Below, piece by piece: positions 45,254-54,072 of a DNA stretch of 64,000 nucleotides (positions are counted from its first letter, which is position 1; the number at the start of each line of letters is the position of its first letter). The translations under genes were made by a program, and so were the position numbers. The notes under the pieces are model-generated. The model saw nothing but the letters and a program-made list of their open reading frames with translations. It did not search any database and was not told where the DNA came from. The DNA is taken from contig NZ_JABFMX010000011.1 in NCBI RefSeq assembly GCF_013359735.1, positions 88,933 to 152,932 on the forward strand. Direction: 5' to 3'. The DNA comes from Arthrobacter sp. C9C5. GTDB taxonomy: Bacteria > Actinomycetota > Actinomycetes > Actinomycetales > Micrococcaceae.

Positions 45254-45931
45254 TCAGCCGGGCCGGCCCGCGGCAATCAACTCCGGGAGCTGGCGCATGT
45301 CGTGGAAGACCGTGGTGCCGGGGCCCGCGAGCCATTCCGCCGGGGTCATTCCGCCCGCATAGGCGAACGCGTGCATCCCCGCGGCCCGTGCCGCCTGGAC
45401 CCCGTAGGCGCTGTCCTCGACGACGGCGCAGCGCTCCGGCGCGGTCCCGAGCGTCCCGGCCGCATGCAGGAAAAGGTCCGGGGCAGGCTTGCCGTTGGCC
45501 ACTTCCGTGGCGCTGAAGATGCGGCCGGCGAAACGGTGCAGCAGCCCGGTCCGGCCCAGTGTCCGTTGCATCTTCGCATGGCTGCCGCTGGAGGCAACAC
45601 AGTGCGGGAGCCGGAGCCGGTCCAGGGCCTCCTCCACGCCGTCGACGGCCGTAAGGTCGCGTTCGAAGGCCTCGTGGTACCACGTCTGGTAGGTCCGGTC
45701 CCAGCCTTCGGCCAACTCGATGCCCAGCTCTCGTTCGACGGCGGCGATGAAGTTGGCCTCGCTCCGGCCGACGAAGCGCCGCACGATTTCCTCGATCTCA
45801 AGCTCCCAGCCAAGGTCGGCCAGGACCCGCTGGTCAACCTGGACCGAAATCACCTCCGAGTCCACCAGGACGCCGTCACAATCAAGAACCACCAGGTCAA
45901 AGGGATCCGGGTCCCCCGGGACAAGACTCAT
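45254..45931 (-). CDS. HAD family hydrolase (beta-phosphoglucomutase-like)
   Basis: A 225-residue HAD-superfamily phosphatase or phosphomutase. The motifs are VVLDCDGVLVDSEVISVQ (DxD), CVASSGSHAKMQRT (motif II Ser), the Lys of GKPAPDLFLHAAG (motif III) and VVEDSAYGVQAARAAGMHAF (motif IV Asp). The cap is an alpha-helical type C1 module (residues 15-85). Substrate not determinable. It starts within the last four bases of the upstream YyaL-like gene (ATGA), so the two are coupled. Confidence 0.9.
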   Translation of the reverse strand: MSLVPGDPDPFDLVVLDCDGVLVDSEVISVQVDQRVLADLGWELEIEEIVRRFVGRSEANFIAAVERELGIELAEGWDRTYQTWYHEAFERDLTAVDGVEEALDRLRLPHCVASSGSHAKMQRTLGRTGLLHRFAGRIFSATEVANGKPAPDLFLHAAGTLGTAPERCAVVEDSAYGVQAARAAGMHAFAYAGGMTPAEWLAGPGTTVFHDMRQLPELIAAGRPG

Positions 45932-48129
45932 TCAGCCATGGTAGCCAGCCGGGCACGGAGCGCGGCGACAGAACCCGCCGGAAGGTCGCACACCATGCCG
46001 CGGCACAGGTAGACCTGCGGCGACCCGCCCGGCCCCGCAACGCGGCCGCGGAGCAGGGGGACCTGCCCGCCCCCGGCGGCGGACTCCCCCGCCGGGTCCT
46101 GGAGCGCAATCACCAGCCCCGGGCTGGGCGAGAGCAGCAGCGCGCGGTGCAGCGCCGCCCGCTCCGGCGTGTCGGTGCCGACGACGGCGGCTTCCACCGG
46201 GCCCGCCAGTGCGGCCTGCGCCGTGGCCAGCATCCACCCGGCCACCCTGGGTGCGTTGGTGGCCAGCGGCGGCAGCAAGGACAGGATGTTTCCGGCCATG
46301 GCGCGGCGTTCCGAGGATCCGGACAGCGCTGCAGAGGACAGCAAGACCCCGGCAAACGCGGCCGCACCGCTGGGGGTGGCGTTGTCGAAGGGATCCATGC
46401 CGGCCCGGCCGCCCTGCGCGTTGAGGACCTGCGCTGATTCCCCGGCGGCGTCGCGCAGCGCCCCGCCGGCCGCGAACCGCGTGCAGGCAGCCGCCAGGAT
46501 GGCCTCGGCCAGGGCATACCAGCGGGTCCGCCCGGAGACGGCGTAAAGCGCGAACAGGCCCTCCACGCAAAAAGCGTAGTCCTCCAGCAGGCCGCCGATC
46601 CCGCGGGCAGACCCATCGTGGGACACCCGGAGCAGCCGGCCTGGCTCCCCGCCCTGACCCGGTGTCCAGTGCACCCGCTCGAGGTAGCCGGCGATCCGCT
46701 CGGCTGCGCCGAGCAATTCGGGGCGGTCCAGCACGGCACTGGCCTCGGCCAAAGCCGCGACGGCCAGCCCGTTCCAGCCGGCCACCACCTTGTCATCCCG
46801 GGCAGGCTGCGGCCGCGCCGCGCGGGCCAGCCGCAGCAGCGGCCGGGCCCGCTGCCACAACCCGGCTTCCGGACCGTCCAGCGCGTGGCCGGGATGCAGC
46901 GGCGACCCGGCTTCGGACACGGTGCCAGCGTCGCGGACATGCATCAGCCGCGCCACGGCCGCGCCGTCCGCGGGCCCCAGCAGCTCCGCCAGTTCCGCGG
47001 GGGTCCACAGATAGCTGGCGCCCTCGGAATGCACCCCGCCCACCACGGTGTCCGCATCCAAGGATGACGCCAGCGCCGCAGGGCCTTCGGCGCCGCCTTG
47101 GGTAGCTTGCGCCGCCGCACCGGACAGACCCAGCGAGTCGAGCATCCAGTCGGCGGTGTCGCCGGCGACGGCGGCGGCCTCCGCGGCCGGGTACCCGTCC
47201 GTGCCGCCGAGCCGGACCCAGTGGACGTAGACGCGAAGCAGTTGGGCGTTGTCGTAGAGCATCTTCTCGAAGTGCGGCACGGACCAGTCGCGCGTCACGG
47301 AGTAGCGGGCAAAGCCGCCGTCGAGCTGGTCGAACAGTGCCGAACGCGCCATCGCGGCGAGCGTGCGGCCCGCCACGTCCCGGGCCGCCTCCGCGGTGTC
47401 GGAAGCTGTGGCGGCGTGCCGGATCAGGAACTCCAGGACGGCCGACGGCGGGAATTTGGGGGCGGTGCCGAAGCCTCCCGCGACATCTTCGGAGCGGGCC
47501 AGGGCGCGCACCGCCGCGGAAAGCAGGGCCGGGTCAAGGGCGGCCGCGGGCGCGTCCAAGCGGACGGCGGAAGCGGACTGCGCGGCGGCGATGCCGCGCG
47601 CCAGCGTGGCGGCGTTCTGTTCGACGGCATCGCGGCGTTCCAGCCAGGCCTCGCGGACCGCTGCCAGCACCTGGCGGAAGGAGGGCCTGCCGGGCATCGG
47701 CCGGGGCGGATAGTAGGTGCCGGCGTGGAAGGCCCGGCCGTCAGGCAGCAGGAAGACTGACATCGGCCAGCCGCCCTCGCCGCTGATGGCCTGCGTGGCG
47801 GCCATGTAGACGGCGTCGACGTCGGGGCGTTCCTCCCGGTCCACCTTCACGGCGACGAAGTTGGCGTTCAGGAAGTCGGCGGTGTCCTGGTCTTCGAAGG
47901 ACTCGCCGGCCATGACATGGCACCAGTGGCAGGCGGCGTAGCCGATCGACAGGAACACCGGAACGTCCCGGGCCGCGGCGAACGCAAAGGCTTCATCGCC
48001 GAAGGGCTGCCAGTGCACGGGGTTGCCGGCGTGCTGGCGGAGGTAGGCGGAGGGTTCCCCGCCCAGGGCGTTGGCCGCCCCGGGTGAGGCATCGGAGGGG
48101 CCGCGGTCAGCGGTTCCCGGATCCTGCAT
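45928..48129 (-). CDS. Thioredoxin-domain protein of the YyaL/SSP411 family
   Basis: A 733-residue protein with an N-terminal DUF255 thioredoxin-like domain (NALGGEPSAYLRQHAGNPVH, FLSIGYAACHWCHVMAGESF with the CHWC active-site pair, VAVKVDREERPDVDAVYM) and a long alpha/alpha-barrel glycoside-hydrolase-like part. The C-terminal part carries FEKMLYDNAQLLRVY, RDDKVVAGWNGLAVAALAEA and YAFCVEGLFALYAV. Cellular role unknown. ATG at 48129 is the natural start. It overlaps the small membrane gene upstream by 23 bases and HAD by 4, so the three and mca form a probable operon. Confidence 0.92.
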   Translation of the reverse strand: MQDPGTADRGPSDASPGAANALGGEPSAYLRQHAGNPVHWQPFGDEAFAFAAARDVPVFLSIGYAACHWCHVMAGESFEDQDTADFLNANFVAVKVDREERPDVDAVYMAATQAISGEGGWPMSVFLLPDGRAFHAGTYYPPRPMPGRPSFRQVLAAVREAWLERRDAVEQNAATLARGIAAAQSASAVRLDAPAAALDPALLSAAVRALARSEDVAGGFGTAPKFPPSAVLEFLIRHAATASDTAEAARDVAGRTLAAMARSALFDQLDGGFARYSVTRDWSVPHFEKMLYDNAQLLRVYVHWVRLGGTDGYPAAEAAAVAGDTADWMLDSLGLSGAAAQATQGGAEGPAALASSLDADTVVGGVHSEGASYLWTPAELAELLGPADGAAVARLMHVRDAGTVSEAGSPLHPGHALDGPEAGLWQRARPLLRLARAARPQPARDDKVVAGWNGLAVAALAEASAVLDRPELLGAAERIAGYLERVHWTPGQGGEPGRLLRVSHDGSARGIGGLLEDYAFCVEGLFALYAVSGRTRWYALAEAILAAACTRFAAGGALRDAAGESAQVLNAQGGRAGMDPFDNATPSGAAAFAGVLLSSAALSGSSERRAMAGNILSLLPPLATNAPRVAGWMLATAQAALAGPVEAAVVGTDTPERAALHRALLLSPSPGLVIALQDPAGESAAGGGQVPLLRGRVAGPGGSPQVYLCRGMVCDLPAGSVAALRARLATMAE

Positions 48130-48451
48130 CACCGTTGGTTTCCGGCCGGATTTCCGCGCCGTCGCCGGTTTGCGGGTAGCCGCCCAGGCTGCCGCTCCCG
48201 GGCTGCCCGGCCTGGATCTGTCCGGCTTCCTCGGCGGCGGCACGCTCTTCCTCCACCTGCGCCCGGTAGCGGACCCGACGGATCCGGCGCACCATGTCCA
48301 CAATCAGCAGCGCCGTAAGCACCACGATGAACGCGGTCAGCAGGAAACCCAGCAGGCCCGGGGTGACCTGGTCCTGGTCGAGTCCCGGGCGCAGCGACGG
48401 CGTCGGTGTCGGCGCCGGGGAAGTCGCCAGGGCGATGAGCAAGGAATGCAC
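48107..48451 (-). CDS. Small single-pass membrane protein
   Basis: A 114-residue protein of unknown function: a short extracytoplasmic start (ALATSPAPTPTPSLRPGLDQ), one membrane segment (LLGFLLTAFIVVLTALLIV), then a basic and charged cytoplasmic tail (RRIRRVRYRAQVEEERAAAE). Its 3' end overlaps the start of the YyaL-like gene by 23 bases. Small proteins of this kind are found next to mca in other actinobacteria (my recollection); no function can be assigned. Confidence 0.72.
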   Translation of the reverse strand: MHSLLIALATSPAPTPTPSLRPGLDQDQVTPGLLGFLLTAFIVVLTALLIVDMVRRIRRVRYRAQVEEERAAAEEAGQIQAGQPGSGSLGGYPQTGDGAEIRPETNGDAGSGNR

Positions 48452-48532
48452 GGTGGAAACCTTCTGTGGGGAGCGTCTTTTGCGGGTCTTCCGGTACCAC
48501 TCTTCTACGCGGCATAGAAGTCCCTGCTGGAA

Positions 48533-49438
48533 CTATCTTAGCCCGGCAAAGAAGTCCGTCTCGGGCACGTCGGCGGGGACCCGGGTCTTGATCAGCGAGT
48601 AGTCCTCCCACGGCCAGGTCTGCCGCTGCATCGCCGGCGTTACCGCGAAGAAGAAGCCTTCCGGGTCGATCTGGGTGCGGTGCGAGCGCAGGGCGTCGTC
48701 GCGTGCCTCGAAGAAATCCCCGCACTCTATCTGGGTGGTGGTGGGGTGCGTGGGCGCGGGCGGGGTGTGCCCTTCCGCGTCCGCCTCAAGCCAGGCCGCG
48801 AGCCGCTCGGCATACGGCGACTGCAGGCCGGCTTCCTCGAGGGCGTAGTGCAGGGCGCGGAAGCGTTCGGGACTGAACGCACGGTCGTAATAGAGCTTGC
48901 TGGGTTCCCAGGCCTCCCCGGTTCCGGGGTAGCGTGCCGGGTCGCCGGCGGCCTCGAAAGCCTCGACGGCGACCCGGTGCGCCATGATGTGGTCCGGGTG
49001 CGGATAGCCGCCGTTCTCGTCATAGCTAAGGATGACTTGCGGCTTGAAGTCGCGGACCAACCGGACCAGCGGGGCGGCGGCCCGCTCCAGCGGCAGCGTG
49101 GCAAACGAGCCGACCGGAAGCGGCGGCAGCGGGTCGCCTTCGGGCAGGCCGGAGTCGACGAAGCCCAGCCAGCGCTGGCGGATTCCGAGGACCTTGGCGG
49201 CGTTGTCCATCTCCAGCCGGCGGGCGCCCGCCATGTCCCGCTTGGGGTGCGGCGCACTCTCCATCGCCGGGTTCTGGATGTCGCCGCGGGAGCCGTCGGT
49301 GCAGGTGGCCACCATGACTTCGACGCCGGAGGCGGCGTACATGGCCATCGTCGCGGCGCCCTTGCTGGACTCGTCGTCGGGGTGCGCGTGGACGGCGAGC
49401 AGCCGAAGCTTGGCTGACGGGCTGGGGGACGCTGTCAT
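48533..49438 (-). CDS. mca: Mycothiol conjugate amidase
   Basis: Mca cleaves mycothiol S-conjugates of electrophiles and drugs to a mercapturic acid and GlcN-inositol, a detoxification step in actinobacteria that use mycothiol. The 301-residue zinc hydrolase of the PIG-L family has LAVHAHPDDESSKGAATMA, with ligands His19 and Asp22 (AHPDD), and the second site SYDENGGYPHPDHIMAHRV. The ATG at 49438 has AGGAG ten bases upstream. It is the first gene of the mca, membrane-protein, YyaL and HAD run and is divergent from the DUF4307 gene. Confidence 0.95.
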   Translation of the reverse strand: MTASPSPSAKLRLLAVHAHPDDESSKGAATMAMYAASGVEVMVATCTDGSRGDIQNPAMESAPHPKRDMAGARRLEMDNAAKVLGIRQRWLGFVDSGLPEGDPLPPLPVGSFATLPLERAAAPLVRLVRDFKPQVILSYDENGGYPHPDHIMAHRVAVEAFEAAGDPARYPGTGEAWEPSKLYYDRAFSPERFRALHYALEEAGLQSPYAERLAAWLEADAEGHTPPAPTHPTTTQIECGDFFEARDDALRSHRTQIDPEGFFFAVTPAMQRQTWPWEDYSLIKTRVPADVPETDFFAGLR

Positions 49439-49534
49439 CGTTGGACGGCTCCTCTTTCTTCTGCGGGGTCGGTGCTGCGCGGGCGGAACGGCGGTGCGGA
49501 AATTCCCCTGCCCGATCCACACTAAACTGGACTG

Positions 49535-49993
49535 GTGACTTCCGAGGAGCAGCCTGCCGCGCCCGCGCCGGCACCTACCAGCCTAGCCAATCGCTACGGC
49601 GGCCAAAAGCGCACACTGGGCGGCAGGACCAAGCGCAACATCCTGATTGCTGCCCTCGCGGCCGGAATCGGCTTCATGGCCTGGATTTCGACGTCGGCAG
49701 CCACCGAATCCGTCAGCTTCAAGGACATCGGCTACAGCACCCCCGACGCCACCGTGGCCGAGGCGGATTTCCAGGTCACCAAGAATCCGGCCACGGCCGC
49801 CAAGTGCGCCGTCAAGGCCCTGGATGCCAAGTTCGCCGTCGTCGGCTGGAAGGTCGTCGACGTCGGTCCCAACGCCGTCGATGCCGGCGCCGACGGCGGC
49901 CGCACCACCGTGCACCGGGTGACGATCCGCACCGAATCGCAGTCCGTGTCCGCCGTCGTGGACAACTGCTGGATTCCGGACGCCGCGAAGTAG
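49535..49993 (+). CDS. DUF4307 domain-containing protein
   Basis: A 152-residue protein with one membrane segment (RNILIAALAAGIGFMAWI) and an extracytoplasmic DUF4307 part (YSTPDATVAEADFQVTKNPA, VGWKVVDVGPNAVDAG, VDNCWIPDAA). Two cysteines (AKCAVKALDAKF and NCWIP) could form a disulfide. Function unknown. The GTG start lies 96 bases from mca's start on the other strand. It matches the small gene between mca and greA that I recall in other actinobacteria. Confidence 0.85.
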   Translation: MTSEEQPAAPAPAPTSLANRYGGQKRTLGGRTKRNILIAALAAGIGFMAWISTSAATESVSFKDIGYSTPDATVAEADFQVTKNPATAAKCAVKALDAKFAVVGWKVVDVGPNAVDAGADGGRTTVHRVTIRTESQSVSAVVDNCWIPDAAK

Positions 49994-50078
49994 CCGCCCC
50001 CGGGAGGAATCGGGCCTGGAACCGGGGCTCCGGCAGGGCTCAATGCGTAACACAGTGTGATCTGCGCCGCAGCGGTTC

Positions 50079-50107
50079 TTGGGTTTATCCACAGCATTGA
50101 CTACAAT
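50079..50107 (+). promoter_or_regulatory. Putative sigma-70-type promoter for greA
   Basis: A TTGGGT hexamer (50079-50084) and TACAAT (50102-50107) are separated by exactly 17 bases. The predicted start lies about 100 bases before the greA GTG. Downstream, CCCCGC near 50121 can pair with GCGGGG at about 50163-50170, followed by TCTTTGCTT, so an attenuator-like hairpin in the leader is possible. Prediction only. Confidence 0.45.
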
Positions 50108-50217
50108 AGATCAATACCCCTGCCCCGCTGAGCTGGTTACTGAGATCCATAAGTGGCCACCGTGGCGGGGTCTTTGCTTGTTTGACCAGCTTGTTTGACC
50201 ATCAAAAGGAGAAGTCC

Positions 50218-50712
50218 GTGTCGACCACCAACAGCGCAACTGCAGCTTGGCTTACCCAGGAAGCTTTTGACCGCCTGAAGGCAGAGCTGGACCACCTCTC
50301 CGGCGCCGGCCGTGCAGACATCGTTCAGAAGATCGAAGCTGCCCGCCAGGAAGGCGACCTCAAGGAGAACGGCGGCTACCACGCGGCCAAGGAAGAGCAG
50401 GGCAAGATCGAGGCCCGCATCCGCCAGTTGACCGTGCTGCTCCGCGATGCGCACGTGGGCGAGGCCGCTGCCGACGACGGCATTGTCGAGGCCGGCATGA
50501 TCGTCGTCGCGAAGATCGCCGGGGACGAAGAGACGTTCCTGCTGGGCTCGCGCGAAATCGCTGGCGACTCCGAGCTGGACGTCTTCAGCGAGAAGTCCCC
50601 GCTGGGGTCCGCCATCGTCGGCCACAAGGAAGGCGACAAGCTCAGCTACACCGCCCCGAACGGCAAGGACATCACGGTGGAGATCATCTCCGCCAAGCCG
50701 TACGTCGGCTAA
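50218..50712 (+). CDS. greA: Transcription elongation factor GreA
   Basis: GreA enters the RNA polymerase secondary channel and stimulates cleavage of backtracked transcripts. The 164-residue protein has the coiled-coil domain with the acidic tip (IEAARQEGDLKENGGYHAAK; Asp and Glu of GDLKEN-type tip) and the C-terminal FKBP-like globular part (VGHKEGDKLSYTAPNGKDIT). The GTG at 50218 has AAGGAG seven bases upstream. A longer reading is possible in frame upstream but the ribosome site decides for 50218. Confidence 0.96.
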   Translation: MSTTNSATAAWLTQEAFDRLKAELDHLSGAGRADIVQKIEAARQEGDLKENGGYHAAKEEQGKIEARIRQLTVLLRDAHVGEAAADDGIVEAGMIVVAKIAGDEETFLLGSREIAGDSELDVFSEKSPLGSAIVGHKEGDKLSYTAPNGKDITVEIISAKPYVG

Positions 50713-50726
50713 CAGCACCAGCGCTC

Positions 50727-50763
50727 GACGCCGGCCCTCCCCTGCAACGGGAGGGCCGGCGTC
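50727..50763. terminator. Terminator hairpin after greA
   Basis: Perfect 15-base arms at 50727-50741 and 50749-50763 (GACGCCGGCCCTCCC) with a seven-base loop. It lies between the convergent greA and rhomboid genes; on the plus strand GCCGTTT follows. Probably bidirectional. Confidence 0.85.
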
Positions 50764-50772
50764 GCCGTTTAA

Positions 50773-51363
50773 CTACCGGCGCCGGCTCAGTAGCAGAGCC
50801 GCGATGACGCCACCGGCGGCCCCGCCCAGGTGCGCCTGCCAGGAGACGTAGCCCGCCACGATGGGGAGCATGCCGAAGAGGATGCCGCCGTAGGCCAAAA
50901 AGAGCACCACCGAGAGCAGGATCTGGCCCCAGTGGCGGTTGAAGAAGCCCCGTACCAGCAGGAACGCGAAGAGCCCGAAGACCAGCCCGGACGCTCCCAC
51001 CGTGATGTTGAACCCGCCGATCAGCCACACCGCCGCTCCCGAGCCGAGCCAGCTGGAGGCCAGCGCCGTGGCGAAGACCCGCACGCCGGACAGGAAGACC
51101 AGGAACCCGAAGATGACCAGCGGCAGGGTGTTGGAGAGCAGGTGGGCGAGGTTGGCGTGCAGCAACGGGAACGTCAGGATGTCCAGCAGCCCGTCGGCGG
51201 AGCGCGGGCGCAGCCCGAAGGTGGCGTTCAGCGAATGCATCGTCAGGGAGTTGACGATCTCGATCGCGTAGAGCAGCAGCACGAAGGATCCCACCACCAG
51301 CAGGCCCAGCCGGGCCAGGACGGCAGGGGTATCCCGCCGCTCGGCCTTGGACGCTCCGAGCAC
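50773..51363 (-). CDS. Rhomboid family intramembrane serine protease
   Basis: A 196-residue rhomboid with six membrane segments. The catalytic dyad is the Ser of VGASGLVFGLFA (GASG) and the His of SWQAHLGGAAGGVIAAL, and the HANLAHLLSNTLPL motif is typical. The substrates are not known. It starts (GTG) 9 bases after the threonine ammonia-lyase stop, so it is in one operon with it and the AI-2E-family gene. Confidence 0.93.
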   Translation of the reverse strand: MLGASKAERRDTPAVLARLGLLVVGSFVLLLYAIEIVNSLTMHSLNATFGLRPRSADGLLDILTFPLLHANLAHLLSNTLPLVIFGFLVFLSGVRVFATALASSWLGSGAAVWLIGGFNITVGASGLVFGLFAFLLVRGFFNRHWGQILLSVVLFLAYGGILFGMLPIVAGYVSWQAHLGGAAGGVIAALLLSRRR

Positions 51364-51372
51364 GGCGGCCGC

Positions 51373-52611
51373 CTAGTGCACCACGATCGGCTGGAATCCT
51401 TCGGCCCGGAGCGCGCCAAGGACCTGCTCGCAGTGCTCGTGGCCCTTGGTTTCCAGGTTGACGGTGATGGAGACGTCGCCCATGCTGATCGAGCCGCCCA
51501 CCCGGGTGTGGTCCAGTCCGGTCACGTTGGCGTCATTTTCGGCGATGATCCTGGCGATGGTCGCGAGCGAGCCGGGCCGGTCGTCCAGCATCATCCGCAC
51601 GGTCATGTAGCGGCCGGCGGCGGAGAGGCCGCGCTGGATGACTTTGAGCATGAGCATCGGATCGATGTTGCCGCCGGAGAGCACGACGGCGGTGGTGCCG
51701 GGGTTTTCGATCTTGCCTTCCATCAGGGCGGCCACGCCCACGGCGCCGGCCGGTTCGACCACCATCTTGGCCCGTTCCAGCAGGAAGATCAGCGCCCGGG
51801 CCAGCGCGTCCTCGCTGACGGTGACGACGTCGTCGACGAGCTCGCGGATGATGCTGAAGGGCAGCTGCCCCGGCCGGCCGACGGCGATGCCGTCCGCCAT
51901 GGTGGACACGCGCTTGAGCGGCACGAGGGCGTCGGCGGCGAGCGAGGGCGGGTAGGCTGCGGCGTTTTCGGCCTGCACGCCGATGATCCGGATCTCCCGG
52001 CCGAGTTCCTTGGCCCTGGCCTTCACGGCCACCGCGACGCCCGCCAGCAGGCCGCCGCCGCCGACGCCCATCAGGATGGTGTCCACGTTCGGGATCTGCT
52101 CGAGGATTTCCAGTCCCACGGTGCCTTGGCCGGCCACCACGTCGACGTCGTCGAAGGGGTGGACAAAGACGGCGCCCGATTCGTCCGCGTAGCGCTTGGC
52201 CTCGGCCAGCGCCTCGTCGACGTTGTGGCCGTGCAGCACCACCTCGGCGCCGTGGCTGCGCGTCGCGGCAAGCTTGGGCAGGGCAACGCCGAGCGGCATG
52301 TAGATGCGGGCCTTGATGCCGAGGGCCTTCGCCGCGACGGCCACGCCCTGGGCGTGGTTGCCGGCAGAGGCCGCAACGACGCCGCGCTTCTTCTCCTCGG
52401 CCGAGAGCTTGGCCATACGGACGTAGGCACCGCGCACCTTGAAGGAGCCGGCGCGCTGCAGGTTCTCACATTTGAAGTAGACGTCGCCGCCGACGATGCT
52501 GCCCAGCGCCCGGGAGGACTCCACCGGGGTCCGCGTAATAATCCCGTCGAGCAGCTTCTGCGCCTCCAGGACATCGTCCAACGTGACGGGCAGGCTCTCG
52601 AGGGTATTCAC
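51373..52611 (-). CDS. ilvA: Threonine ammonia-lyase
   Basis: Deaminates threonine to 2-oxobutyrate, feeding isoleucine or energy metabolism. The 412-residue PLP enzyme has TRTPVESSRALGSIVGGDVY, KCENLQRAGSFKVRGAYVRM (Lys of the internal aldimine in GSFKVRG), the SAGNHAQGVAVAAKALGIKA phosphate-loop, a GVGGGGLLAGVAVA glycine loop, and a C-terminal ACT domain (VRMMLDDRPGSLATIARIIA). The ACT domain makes it a short regulated form. It begins three bases after the stop of the exporter gene. Confidence 0.94.
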   Translation of the reverse strand: MNTLESLPVTLDDVLEAQKLLDGIITRTPVESSRALGSIVGGDVYFKCENLQRAGSFKVRGAYVRMAKLSAEEKKRGVVAASAGNHAQGVAVAAKALGIKARIYMPLGVALPKLAATRSHGAEVVLHGHNVDEALAEAKRYADESGAVFVHPFDDVDVVAGQGTVGLEILEQIPNVDTILMGVGGGGLLAGVAVAVKARAKELGREIRIIGVQAENAAAYPPSLAADALVPLKRVSTMADGIAVGRPGQLPFSIIRELVDDVVTVSEDALARALIFLLERAKMVVEPAGAVGVAALMEGKIENPGTTAVVLSGGNIDPMLMLKVIQRGLSAAGRYMTVRMMLDDRPGSLATIARIIAENDANVTGLDHTRVGGSISMGDVSITVNLETKGHEHCEQVLGALRAEGFQPIVVH

Positions 52612-52614
52612 GAA

Positions 52615-53961
52615 CTAGTCTCCTTTAGGGGTTCCGGCGTCGGCGCCAGGGCGGTGGACCTCCCTGAAACCCGGGTCCTGGCCGGCGCCTGCAAGGGCAG
52701 GAACTCCCTGCGGGCTTGCGGCTGCCAGCTCTCCATCATGTTCCCACGTTCTGGCCGCAATGTACCGAATGGCCGAGTTTGCTACGGCGAGGATCGGTAC
52801 GGAGAACAGGGCACCCGGGATGCCGGCGAGGTAGGAACCCGCGGCGACGGACAGGATGACGGCGACCGGGTGGAGCGAGACGGCCTTGCCCATGACCAGG
52901 GGCTGCAGGATATGGCCTTCCAACTGCTGGACCAGCAGCACGATGCCCACCATGATGAGGGCGTTGACCAGGCCGTTGGCCACAAGGGCCAGCAACACGG
53001 CGACGGCGCCGGTGACGAGTGCGCCGACCAGCGGGATGAACGAGCCGATGAACACCAGCACGCCAAGCGGCAGGGCCAGCGGGACGCCAATGATCGCGGC
53101 GCCGACGCCGATTCCCAGGGCGTCCACGAAGGCCACGAACATCTGGATCCGGGTGTAGCTGACCATTGAGGTCCAGCCGCGCCGGCCGGCGCCGTTGACG
53201 GCCGGGCGGGCCTTCCGCGGCATCAGCCGGACCAGGAATCCCCAGATCCGTTCGCCTTCGAGCAGGAAGAAGATCGTGACGAACAAGGCAATCAAGAGCC
53301 CGGCGGCGAAATGCCCGGCGGTGCTGCCGAAGGTCAGCGCGCCGCTGAGGATGCTGCTGCTGTTCTTCTGCAGCGCGTCGGCCCCTTCCTTGACGTAGGT
53401 GTCGATCTGGGCGGCCGTCAGGTGCAGCGGCCCGTCGGCCAGCCAGGTCTGGACCTGCTGCAGGCCGGTAAGCGCTTGGCTCCAGAGCTCGCCGAAGCCG
53501 GCGGTGAGCTGGCGGCCCACGAGGGCGAGCGCGCCGGCGATGACCCCGATGAAGCCGAGCAGGGTGATGGCGACGGCGGCGCCGTTGGGCACCCGGCGCC
53601 TGCGCAGCCAGCGGGTGACGGGGCTGAGCAGTCCGGCCAGCAGGGCGGCGACCATCACCGGGATGATGAGGAAGCTGATTTTGCTGAGCAGCCAGACGAG
53701 CACCCCGGTCACAACCAGGATCAGGCCGATCCGCCACGCCCACGACGCCGCAATCCGTACGCCGTAGGGAATGTCCTCGTCCAGTTCCCGGTCGCTGCGG
53801 GCACGGGGCTCCGTGCCTCCGGCCCGTTCACGGAGCCCGGCCGGGTCGACCGCCGGTGAAGACTGCCCGGCGGGCGGGGCGGAGAGTTCGGGGTCGGCGT
53901 AGCCCGGCAGGGTGGCGTCGGGCACGGCCTGGTCGGAGCGGGCGTCATCAGCTGGCGTCAT
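52615..53961 (-). CDS. AI-2E family transporter (PurR-type/YdiK fold)
   Basis: A 448-residue member of the autoinducer-2 exporter-like (AI-2E/UPF0118) family. It has an Asp/Glu/Pro-rich N-terminal tail of about 75 residues, then about eight membrane segments (IGLILVVTGVLVWLLSKISF, FLIIPVMVAALLAGLLSPV, later GVPLALPLGVLVFIGSFIPL, GALVTGAVAVLLALVANGLV and MVGIVLLVQQLEGHILQPLV) with the conserved QQLEGHILQPLVMG motif. Substrate is unproven; the family name does not establish autoinducer export. It is the first gene of the ilvA-rhomboid operon. ATG at 53961. Confidence 0.92.
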   Translation of the reverse strand: MTPADDARSDQAVPDATLPGYADPELSAPPAGQSSPAVDPAGLRERAGGTEPRARSDRELDEDIPYGVRIAASWAWRIGLILVVTGVLVWLLSKISFLIIPVMVAALLAGLLSPVTRWLRRRRVPNGAAVAITLLGFIGVIAGALALVGRQLTAGFGELWSQALTGLQQVQTWLADGPLHLTAAQIDTYVKEGADALQKNSSSILSGALTFGSTAGHFAAGLLIALFVTIFFLLEGERIWGFLVRLMPRKARPAVNGAGRRGWTSMVSYTRIQMFVAFVDALGIGVGAAIIGVPLALPLGVLVFIGSFIPLVGALVTGAVAVLLALVANGLVNALIMVGIVLLVQQLEGHILQPLVMGKAVSLHPVAVILSVAAGSYLAGIPGALFSVPILAVANSAIRYIAARTWEHDGELAAASPQGVPALAGAGQDPGFREVHRPGADAGTPKGD

Positions 53962-54072
53962 TACCCCATAATTCCCTAGCTTGGCTAGGAAAGGAAACGG
54001 GAACACGGCCGCGGTTCCGCCGCCTCCCGCCGTCGTCATGACCGGCGGCGGAGGCCGCTGGTCCGTGAACCG

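Noticed and set aside
50830..53169. A 779-residue open frame on the plus strand
   Set aside because: It runs antisense through rhomboid, ilvA and the AI-2E-type gene, which have clear family motifs; its own translation is Gly/His/Asp-rich without any fold.
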